NCBI GenBank assembly: GCA_002687905.1
Contig: NZBM01000005.1
Location: 1-33,408 of the forward strand
Length of the DNA: 33,408 nt
Reading direction: 5' to 3'
Origin: a bacterium
GTDB lineage: Bacteria; Patescibacteriota; Minisyncoccia; Phycocordibacterales; JABMNX01
Shown here: positions 27,184-33,408 of the stretch, one piece after another
Layout: the number at the start of each line of letters is the position of its first letter
Position numbering within the stretch: position 1 is the stretch's first letter
Notes under the pieces: generated by a model
Told to the model about the DNA's origin: nothing
Databases searched by the model: none
Seen by the model: only the letters and a program-made list of their open reading frames with translations
Translations under genes and position numbers: made by a program

Positions 27184-29511
27184 CTATTCCTCTATTGGTG
27201 GAGTTTCTCTGTTCTCTGGAGCTGGTAATGGAGGCACTAGGTCAAATAGTGCTGGTTCCTCTGCCTCAAGATTTTTTATAATTGCTTTTATCTCCTCGTT
27301 TTCTGGGTTAAGCTCTTCAATTAACTTAAACTGCTCGAGTGCCTCGCTTTTTCTTCCAAGCCTGTCATATGAAAGTCCTAAGAAGTAACGCGCGTTTGAA
27401 TAAACATTGTTTAGTTCAACTGCTCTTTCAAGTGATTCTATGGCGCCTGTGAAGTTAGATACGTTGTACCTTAGTAATCCTAATTGAAAGAAAATGGTGG
27501 TATCCCCAGGAGATAGGAATGAAAGAGCTTCTACAGATTCAATTGCCCCAGGAATGTTTCCGTCATTTACCTCAAGTTGTGATAGAAGGAATATTGCCTC
27601 AGTGTAGTTATTCTTTAGTTGCAATGACTCTGCAATAAAGCCTCTGGCTTCTTCATTATTTCCTCTTAGAACCTCAAGACGAGCCAAAAGAAGCCTTTGT
27701 TCTGGTCCTTGTGGGTTAAGGTCTCTTGCTCTTTCATATGAACCTTTTGCATTTTCATATGCCCCCTCAACATTTAATGGCACGAGAGCTTCGTAGACCT
27801 GCCCTAGCGCTGTCCAGTTTTGGTAATTTACAGGATCAGCTTGAGTTGCTGATATACCGTGCCCCACAACTTCAGTTAGTGCATTCTGGAACCTACCTAG
27901 AACTTCTTGGTTCTCAAGTCCTTCATTTGCAATTGCTTGTAGCTCAAGAAGCCCCACATTAACTGCCGCCCTTTCCGCCCTATCTGAACCATTAAGCGCT
28001 ATTGCTCTTTCTATATTTTTCTTAGCCTTCTCTATATTTCCTTCAACATTTGCTGACACGGCGCTTTTTTGTATATAAATAACGCTCGCATACTTAATAG
28101 AAGTTGAATAAAGAAGAGCTCCTGATCCAAGAAGGAATACCACTAACACAAGAATAGCTACAAAACCAAGTCTTGGTTTTGTACTAAATAGAAAGGTTCT
28201 TTTTCCAATTAGCCTTGCGTGCTGTTGAACTGCCACAAACACTCCTGTAAACAGGAATGCGTAAGCAATTAAGACCATATTGGGAACATAAACTATAGTA
28301 ATAACCCAAAGGTACGATGCAATCACCACAGAAGAAATCATGAAGTATTTAACGAGATCGTCGCTGTGACGCATTATTGCCGCCGCACTTCCAGACAGTG
28401 CAAATATTCCTAAAAATATTATCCAAGAAAGAAGACCGAGTATGCCTGTAGTAATTACCGAAGTAGGGATTGATCCAACGCCGGCGTTAAAATCTACGTT
28501 CCAAAATATTGTTGTGTTCACTGCCGACGATTTACTCTTAAGCCACTCACCAACAAACTGATTGGGTCCTGCTCCGAGAAGAGCATTCTCGCTAAAAGTG
28601 GATTTTGCTATTTCAAATGTCGTTCCCCAAGAAGGACGAGCTTCAATCTGTCCTATTCCAAGACTTGTAGAAAGAGCTCCAGTTATACCAGAACCCGCAA
28701 AAACAAAAATTGCAGATACTACTAGTACCGCAAGTGAGGGAGCTTTTAGATTTTTTATTTTAGGTGCTCCTGAACCTTCCCCTCTTACCCTGTCTGCAAA
28801 AAAGTTTAGCGTGGCAATTGCAAGAGAGAATAGACCCAAAACCACCCACACTGTAGAGAAATTGATTAATATTAGGAAAAACAGAGAAATAACCAATAAA
28901 GCCCAAAAGCCGATTCTCATCTTTAAAGCCATTTTTAGCTGTTCAAGACTGATTGTGAGAAGTAGAGCGGAGAGGCCAAAGAATACTGAAAGGTCGTTCC
29001 ATTTGCCAACTAAGTTTGATGTAGGGGCTGTAAGAATTCCAAAAGAAAGAAAATCAGAACCAAAGACAACTCTAAGACCTTGATAAATTACCAGAACCCC
29101 AAAGACCGCGAGAACACTCCAGTACAAATTTACAAAATGCCTTTCTGTCTGAAGAGAAACAGCGGTAAGCACCATAAGTAGGTAGAAAACAAGCATAAAG
29201 AGAAAAGTATCCACTTCTATACCAGTTCCAAAAAGAGATTGAGATACGTTCTCGCTAAAAAGTGATGACAAAAAATAAACAAAAGGAATCAAAGCCCCAC
29301 CGAGAAGTATAAGACTTTTTGGTATTGTTATACTCCCCACCTTAAGTTGAGTTACTATCCAAATCGCAAAAGAGACTAATACTATAGCTACAAGAATCAG
29401 AGATTTTGTAAACTGAAAGGGTGCAGAAAGAATCGGAATAAAGATTACGGGTAATAAAAACGCTGTGGCTAAAACTAAAGACTGTTGCAACCAACTTAAT
29501 GATTTCATCAT
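27184..29511 (-). CDS. O-antigen-ligase-like membrane protein with TPR domain
   Basis: 775 aa. Residues 1-480 contain about 11-13 hydrophobic helices with a large extracytoplasmic loop (about 300-350, RPSWGTTFEIAKSTFSENALLGAGPNQF) typical of the Wzy_C / O-antigen ligase family. Residues 500-760 form tetratricopeptide repeats (for example AIESLERAVELNNVYSNARY and ALEQFKLIEELNPENEE). The likely role is polymerising or transferring a surface glycan, with the TPR domain as the extracytoplasmic partner-binding part. It is the first gene of the wzy-murJ-lepA operon, under a near-consensus promoter. Confidence 0.85.
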   Translation of the reverse strand: MMKSLSWLQQSLVLATAFLLPVIFIPILSAPFQFTKSLILVAIVLVSFAIWIVTQLKVGSITIPKSLILLGGALIPFVYFLSSLFSENVSQSLFGTGIEVDTFLFMLVFYLLMVLTAVSLQTERHFVNLYWSVLAVFGVLVIYQGLRVVFGSDFLSFGILTAPTSNLVGKWNDLSVFFGLSALLLTISLEQLKMALKMRIGFWALLVISLFFLILINFSTVWVVLGLFSLAIATLNFFADRVRGEGSGAPKIKNLKAPSLAVLVVSAIFVFAGSGITGALSTSLGIGQIEARPSWGTTFEIAKSTFSENALLGAGPNQFVGEWLKSKSSAVNTTIFWNVDFNAGVGSIPTSVITTGILGLLSWIIFLGIFALSGSAAAIMRHSDDLVKYFMISSVVIASYLWVITIVYVPNMVLIAYAFLFTGVFVAVQQHARLIGKRTFLFSTKPRLGFVAILVLVVFLLGSGALLYSTSIKYASVIYIQKSAVSANVEGNIEKAKKNIERAIALNGSDRAERAAVNVGLLELQAIANEGLENQEVLGRFQNALTEVVGHGISATQADPVNYQNWTALGQVYEALVPLNVEGAYENAKGSYERARDLNPQGPEQRLLLARLEVLRGNNEEARGFIAESLQLKNNYTEAIFLLSQLEVNDGNIPGAIESVEALSFLSPGDTTIFFQLGLLRYNVSNFTGAIESLERAVELNNVYSNARYFLGLSYDRLGRKSEALEQFKLIEELNPENEEIKAIIKNLEAEEPALFDLVPPLPAPENRETPPIEE

Positions 29512-29543
29512 GAGATACTAAATTATCTAATAGTGTAGATACT

Positions 29544-29572
29544 ATTATATATCAGCTTAATATCCTATACAA
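29544..29572 (-). promoter_or_regulatory. Promoter of the wzy-murJ-lepA operon
   Basis: Minus strand TTGTAT (29567-29572), 17-nt spacer, perfect TATAAT (29544-29549); the leader to the ATG at 29511 is about 26 nt. It lies right after the RNase P RNA terminator. Confidence 0.7.
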
Positions 29573-29576
29573 AATG

Positions 29577-29604
29577 ATAAAGACCTGCTTTCACAGGTCT
29601 TTAT
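29577..29604 (-). terminator. Terminator of RNase P RNA
   Basis: ATAAAGACCTG and CAGGTCTTTAT, an 11-bp stem with a 6-nt loop, followed on the minus strand by CATTTTG. It separates rnpB from the wzy-like promoter. Confidence 0.75.
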
Positions 29605-29612
29605 CGCGTCTT

Positions 29613-29960
29613 TTTACTTCGTCTATAAGCCGGATTCTGTACCATAGAACTTGACAAAGGTCTATGACGATAATCATTTATCTGGGACGACTGTTACCAG
29701 TCGCCTCTTGCAGCACTCCCAATTTAAAATTGGGCTCGGCCTTGCACTGAGGTAAGGATTTAGCCGTTTCACTCCATACGTTTCCGCATGACTCACCCTA
29801 CTATAATGTAGGATGTCGTTGTCTTTCGACTTCGACGTCTCTGCTCGCACCTCTAGGATCTCTCCCGACGGGCGTTACCCGCTACCATTCTCTAATTAAA
29901 ATTAGCAGTGTCCGGACTTTCCTCCCCCTAATCTAGAGGGTAACTATCCAACAAAGTACT
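29613..29960 (-). ncRNA. rnpB: RNase P RNA (bacterial class A)
   Basis: The minus strand contains the two hallmark ends of RNase P RNA: GAGGAAAGTCCGGAC near the 5' side and ACAGAATCCGGCTTATAGAC near the 3' side, with the conserved internal GTGAAACGG region. P1 can form between TACTTTG (5') and CGAAGTA (3'). The ribozyme removes 5' leaders from pre-tRNAs, including the tRNA-mRNA chimeric transcripts seen here. Exact ends are estimated from the promoter (start about 29960) and P1 pairing. Confidence 0.93.
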
Positions 29961-29966
29961 CAAAGT

Positions 29967-29994
29967 AATATACCACAAAATAGACAAAAAGCAA
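29967..29994 (-). promoter_or_regulatory. Promoter of rnpB
   Basis: Minus strand TTGCTT (29989-29994), 16-nt spacer, TATATT (29967-29972). The -35 overlaps the foot of the nrdJ terminator hairpin. Confidence 0.55.
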
Positions 29995-30020
29995 ATCAAC
30001 CCAACCGGGTGAGTTGATTT
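29993..30020 (-). terminator. Terminator of nrdJ
   Basis: Minus strand AAATCAAC...GTT-GATTT stem with an inner CCC/GGG pairing, followed by GCTTTTTG, about 24 nt after the nrdJ stop. Confidence 0.65.
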
Positions 30021-30043
30021 TTGAGCCTTAAAACAAAGGTTTT

Positions 30044-32428
30044 TTACTCTAGCTCACACGCCCCTCCAGCACAAGCAACCTCTTTTTTCATCTCCGTCTC
30101 GTCTGCTATTTCGTAAGTAACTAGCTTTGAATAGTCCACGTTCTCAAACTTTTCTATAAGCTCTTCATATTTTTCCTTACTTATCTCCTCATAAGGCGCA
30201 AGTCTGTAGACATGATTGCTTCTTGGAAGAAATGACAGCCCTCCAATGATTTCCCAATTTTCATATACCCAATGCGCAACCGAAATCCATTCGTTGTCTC
30301 CAACTGAGATAGTAACTGATGGATTATGTTCTGTATAATTTTCTTTTACGTCTTTCCAATGTTCAAGTTGATCAAGGGCTGATAAATCATTTTTAAATAT
30401 TGCATTCCTTGGAGCTTTAACAGGAAACTCAAGAACAAAAGTATTGGCGTTCTCTTCCGTCTGCCCTACCTCTGGATGACAAGGTACACCCTGGTCACGC
30501 AACATCTTAAAGAGTGCATCCGTCGCTGTTATTCTTATTCTTCTTATGTAATAAGGAGCATGTCTTGGATGCATTCCCGAGGCACAGTCTACAGTTTGCG
30601 ATACTGTTCCAGAAGGTTTTACACAAGTGATTGCACTTGATTCACTTATTCCGAGTTTCTTTGCATACTTTTTATTGGTTTTTATTGCTTCAGCTTTTAG
30701 CTTCTTCATAGTCTCGGCTTCTCTCACTTGCTTGCTATCCCATTGCCCAGTCAAAGATACTCCTAGCAGTCTTTCTGCTTCGCAGTTTTCTTTCCATTCT
30801 TTTGAAAGATAGTTGAAGTTTGTAAGCGATGATTGATATGTTCCAAGCATTGTAGCTAGCCTAACTTTTCTTGAAAGAGACTCCTCCGTATCATTTGCTC
30901 TACATATAACTTCTGATAAATTACAAAATTGTTTTGATTGAAGTATTATCTCCCCACAAGGATTTGTTCCTGGGTGTCCAATTTCTCCTTCCCCAGAAAT
31001 CTTCCCATACTTTTTCTTTAAGAACTCAACTCGTCTTTTAGGAAGAGTTGGAACAAGTCCTCCTCTGTTAAATATTCCCCTTTCTCCAGAGCCGGAGTGC
31101 ATAAGAGCGACCCATTCATCCATAAACTCTTGATTGCTCGGCTTTGTCTCATACACTGCAGAGTTGTTTGAAATACTTCTTTGAGGATGTGAAAAATAGA
31201 ACTGTCCTTTCTTTGCGTCCCTCATTAACTCATCGTCTAAATCAGAAAGTGAAATCATGGCACTTCGCCTCACACCGCCAGAAACAACGCATTCTCCGAT
31301 TTTACAGATTATGTCGTGAGCATCAATATTCCTTATTCGCCTTCCCTGTCTTGAGATAACACTTTCTTTGGTAAAGCCAAGAAGAGAGCGGAGAGGGTCA
31401 GGGCCCGAGCTTTTTCCCCCCATAGTTTTTAGCCTTGCTCCAGCTGGACGAAGTTTTGAGAAATCAAAATCAATATCATTTCCCTCGTACCAAGTTCTAA
31501 GCCCAAGAGTAAGAGCGTCACACCAACCTTCTTTTGAATCTATTATTGTGTGAGTTGCGAGCTTTTTACTAGTTTGTTTCTTTATTAAAGGTAATTGCTG
31601 CACATTGTAGCTCTCTACAGAAAAGCCAACTCCGCAGCCAGACATAGATAGATACATAATCTCTGCAAAATCCTCAATCTTACTTGGAGCGACAAATGTA
31701 CAATTGTAGGCGCAAGCATTGCATCTGCGCGCAGGGCCTCCTGCAAACTGCATCATTCTCATTGAAGGCATCACTTCTTGTTTAAGTATTGCCTCTCTTA
31801 ATTCCTCATATTCGTTATTGTTTAACTTCTTGCCAAGATTCTCTTTCATAAAAGAAATATAACGATCCACTGTTTCAATCCAAGTCTCTCTTCTGTTTTC
31901 AGTCTCAAGCCATTTTGCATATGAACGAAGGTAAACAAAATAACCAAGCGTATTGTCACCAAAATACTTCTGACTCTTCTTAGTAAGTTCCTTTAAGTGC
32001 TCGGGGATTGTAATACCAACATCACGAAGTTTTGCTCTTTCTGCACGATAAAGAATGTAGGACTTTGCAGTAGCTACATAATCTGAAAGTATTAATTGTC
32101 TTTCCACTTCGTCCTGGCACCCCTCAACTGTAGGTAAGAAATTCCTGTATTTTCTTGTAATACGAACCATATCCGCAACAACACGGTGTGCTACCATAGC
32201 CGCTTCTTCCTTTGAGCCTTCATTTGTTGCACTCATCGCTTTCTCTATAGCTTCAGCAATCTTTGGAAACTCAAATTTTACAATTCTTCCGTCGCGTTTC
32301 TGTATTTGAGGCACAAAAGCCCTGTATTCACTGGGGTCTACAACGTCTCTTTTTGGTGTAACGACCTTTGTATTCATAATTTTATCAAGCTCAGCTTGAG
32401 CCTTAGCTTTTTTATTTGCCTTCAACAT
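30044..32428 (-). CDS. nrdJ: Class II (adenosylcobalamin-dependent) ribonucleotide reductase
   Basis: A 794-aa monomeric-type class II RNR, which reduces ribonucleotides using coenzyme B12 chemistry without a separate radical subunit. An N-terminal ATP-cone-like region occupies about residues 40-130 (VPQIQKRDGRIVKFEFPKIA). The first redox Cys lies in RRCNACAYNC near 235. The catalytic loop NPCGEIILQSKQFCNLSEV is near 490, with the family finger GGVRRSAMISL near 390. C-terminal redox cysteines are in VACAGGACELE. Length resembles the RTPR/NrdJ group with an added cone. No B12 synthesis genes are present here, so the cofactor must come from elsewhere. Confidence 0.92.
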   Translation of the reverse strand: MLKANKKAKAQAELDKIMNTKVVTPKRDVVDPSEYRAFVPQIQKRDGRIVKFEFPKIAEAIEKAMSATNEGSKEEAAMVAHRVVADMVRITRKYRNFLPTVEGCQDEVERQLILSDYVATAKSYILYRAERAKLRDVGITIPEHLKELTKKSQKYFGDNTLGYFVYLRSYAKWLETENRRETWIETVDRYISFMKENLGKKLNNNEYEELREAILKQEVMPSMRMMQFAGGPARRCNACAYNCTFVAPSKIEDFAEIMYLSMSGCGVGFSVESYNVQQLPLIKKQTSKKLATHTIIDSKEGWCDALTLGLRTWYEGNDIDFDFSKLRPAGARLKTMGGKSSGPDPLRSLLGFTKESVISRQGRRIRNIDAHDIICKIGECVVSGGVRRSAMISLSDLDDELMRDAKKGQFYFSHPQRSISNNSAVYETKPSNQEFMDEWVALMHSGSGERGIFNRGGLVPTLPKRRVEFLKKKYGKISGEGEIGHPGTNPCGEIILQSKQFCNLSEVICRANDTEESLSRKVRLATMLGTYQSSLTNFNYLSKEWKENCEAERLLGVSLTGQWDSKQVREAETMKKLKAEAIKTNKKYAKKLGISESSAITCVKPSGTVSQTVDCASGMHPRHAPYYIRRIRITATDALFKMLRDQGVPCHPEVGQTEENANTFVLEFPVKAPRNAIFKNDLSALDQLEHWKDVKENYTEHNPSVTISVGDNEWISVAHWVYENWEIIGGLSFLPRSNHVYRLAPYEEISKEKYEELIEKFENVDYSKLVTYEIADETEMKKEVACAGGACELE

Positions 32429-32536
32429 AACTTCGAGCAGCTAAAAGTTGTTAGTAAAGATGTTCATCTATTTTACCTAACCAAGCGTCGCTAAGAAGCT
32501 GTGGAAAACCCAACATGAGATGAAAAATTATTAGTG

Positions 32537-32685
32537 TAAACCCCCACACCTATTTTGGCATTGTTTTTCCAGTCTTAAGCCGCTTAATTTAAGCCGCAAA
32601 AGAGACAGGGTGTTATTTGAGTTAAGATAACAAATCCAAACACGACCCACCTCCAGCTTAATGCCAAAATAGGTGTGGGGGTAAA
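32537..32685. mobile_element. MITE-like element with 23-bp perfect inverted repeats
   Basis: ACCCCCACACCTATTTTGGCATT (32540-32562) and its exact reverse complement (32660-32682) enclose 97 bp with no gene. TAAA occurs at both outer edges (32537-32540 and 32682-32685), compatible with a 4-bp target duplication. The interior has small hairpins (GCTTAATTTAAGC; TGTTAT...ATAACA), so a transcript would fold as a multi-branched RNA closed by a long helix. It occupies most of the 299-bp gap between nrdJ and the DUF192 gene. A structured small RNA is the alternative reading. Confidence 0.8.
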
Positions 32686-32727
32686 CCACTCGGAGAATTT
32701 TCTCCCAAGAATACTTACCCCTACAAG

Positions 32728-33198
32728 CTATAGAGTGGAGATTGAGGCTTTATCTCCAATTTTAATATTATAGACTTCGGAAAGTGTGGCATTTATCTCA
32801 AGAACATACCTTGCTGGAGATTTGGGACGGAAAATCTCAGGGTAGGATTCAGGCCTAGCATCTCTTTTTATATCAACTACCACTAGATTTTCGTCAAGCC
32901 ATATTATATCTATTGGAAACTTCATATTCCTCATCCATATTGCATGTGCATCGTTTGTAGCAAATGGAAATAGCATTCCTCTTCCAAATTCCATAGAATC
33001 TCTTGTTGAAAGCCCTGCTTTTCTTGATTCTGGAGAACGTGCTACTTCAATCTTAAACTGCGTTCCATTTATATATATTGTAGGAAGATATGCATCATCC
33101 GTCTGATATGGTAAAAATCCCTGATTGTCGCTAAAAAGCAGTATGAAACCGCCAACAAATACAACCAAAAATAAAAATGTTATAACTAGTTTGTCCAT
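32728..33198 (-). CDS. DUF192 family protein, membrane-anchored
   Basis: 156 aa: an N-terminal signal anchor or signal peptide (residues 4-23) and a DUF192 domain at about 40-152. Family features are the RKAGLSTRDSM region (GLMxR-like), GRGMLFPF, HAIWMRNMKFPIDIIWLD and the C-terminal YVLEINA...IGDKASI. The biochemical role of DUF192 is not established. It begins 9 nt after the stop of the partial upstream gene, so the two form an operon. Confidence 0.88.
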   Translation of the reverse strand: MDKLVITFLFLVVFVGGFILLFSDNQGFLPYQTDDAYLPTIYINGTQFKIEVARSPESRKAGLSTRDSMEFGRGMLFPFATNDAHAIWMRNMKFPIDIIWLDENLVVVDIKRDARPESYPEIFRPKSPARYVLEINATLSEVYNIKIGDKASISTL

Positions 33199-33207
33199 TT
33201 TCTTTCG

Positions 33208-33408
33208 TTAACCCCATGTGTTAACAATTAAAGAGATTGCCTCAATAGAGACTAATTGGTAGCCAGAAGTTATTATAAGAATCTTCCACGGCTTCCCTTC
33301 CCAGAGTACCGCACCAAGTATTTTCATTTTTTGAGTTCGCATACCACACGCTGTTTCAAGCCGTAGCCGGAAACACTCTGGCGTATATGGAAACTGGATC
33401 CGGTAGCG
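33208..33408 (-). CDS. C-terminal end of an unknown protein (partial, enters from outside)
   Basis: On the minus strand an open frame of 66 codons runs from the window edge to a TAA at 33208-33210. It ends KPWKILIITSGYQLVSIEAI and a few more residues. It is absent from the ORF track because its start lies outside. Tight spacing (9 nt) to the DUF192 ATG supports a real gene end. I see no motif that identifies it. The frame may be chance, but no stop occurs in 201 nt. Confidence 0.45.
   Translation of the reverse strand, partial: RYRIQFPYTPECFRLRLETACGMRTQKMKILGAVLWEGKPWKILIITSGYQLVSIEAISLIVNTWG

Noticed and set aside
32540-32682. The long inverted-repeat unit as 6S RNA, SRP RNA or tmRNA.
   Set aside because: It lacks the SRP loop motif and any tRNA-like domain, and the perfect 23-bp closing helix with TAAA flanks fits an inserted element better. 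6S cannot be fully excluded by eye.
1-33408. CRISPR arrays, rRNA genes, riboswitches.
   Set aside because: No regularly spaced repeat series, rRNA segment or recognisable riboswitch core was found on either strand.

Overview
The window looks like a chromosomal piece of a Patescibacteria (CPR) genome, most likely a Parcubacteria-type lineage. This is inference from several signs: the core genes are compact and tightly packed (727-aa ValRS, 80-aa S21, 375-aa S1 with four S1 domains). There are tandem small VirB2/TrbC-like pilin proteins and a B12-type class II ribonucleotide reductase. A GIY-YIG mini-gene is present, no tRNA gene encodes CCA, and many start codons sit only 6-10 nt behind a -10 box (leaderless or near-leaderless mRNAs). 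No rRNA gene or other taxonomic marker is in view, so the placement is provisional.

Layout. 1-3188 (minus): four consecutive small pilin-like membrane proteins, a membrane-anchored solute-binding protein without ABC partners, and a SAM methyltransferase. 3221-6662 (minus): gyrA, a small membrane protein, and an MBL-fold protein that has lost its metal-binding motif. 6956-8083 (plus): ribosomal protein S1, then a convergent terminator and pth (minus). 8781-13712 (plus): lepB, a degenerate histidyl-tRNA-synthetase-like gene, rpsU, ybeY, ftsA, ftsZ; then trxB. 14895-16503 is an accessory, tRNA-rich interval: tRNA-Glu, tRNA-Ser and tRNA-Val with large palindromes, tRNA fragments, two compositionally odd small genes and a GIY-YIG cassette. 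16505-21106 (plus): tsaD, valS, a PrsW-like protease, hsp20. 21136-22890 is a second accessory interval: tRNA-Arg nested between fragments of itself, an 887-bp element with 80-bp terminal inverted repeats and an unknown cargo gene, a small membrane protein, and tRNA-Phe. 22894-29511 (minus): a glutaredoxin, a DivIC-like protein, lepA, murJ, and an O-antigen-ligase-like TPR protein, plus a 44-aa membrane protein on the plus strand. 29613-29960 (minus) is RNase P RNA. Then come nrdJ, a 143-bp perfect-inverted-repeat element, a DUF192 protein and the end of an unknown gene.

Functionally the window combines division (FtsA, FtsZ, DivIC-like, MurJ), translation and tRNA maturation (S1, S21, YbeY, Pth, TsaD, ValRS, LepA, RNase P, five tRNAs), secretion and surface (LepB, pilins, Wzy-like), and deoxynucleotide redox (NrdJ, TrxB, glutaredoxin).

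The most interesting content is mobile-element-like. Three copies (A 13814-13899, B 15684-15814, C 22697-22826) of a structured element share the core GGGCAGGAGGCAC...GTGACCTGACGCC. Each is closed by an outer stem whose sequence copies the 3' end of the gene just upstream (ftsZ, tRNA-Ser, tRNA-Phe): inverted on the left, direct on the right. Copy A sits inside an exact 37-bp duplication of the ftsZ 3' end. In addition, every tRNA locus here is accompanied by duplicated or mimicked tRNA fragments and palindromic inserts, and a palindrome with core TACGATATATCGTA recurs in two elements and in frame inside tsaD. I interpret this as target-copying small elements that colonise gene ends, especially tRNA genes; I do not recognise a described family that fits.
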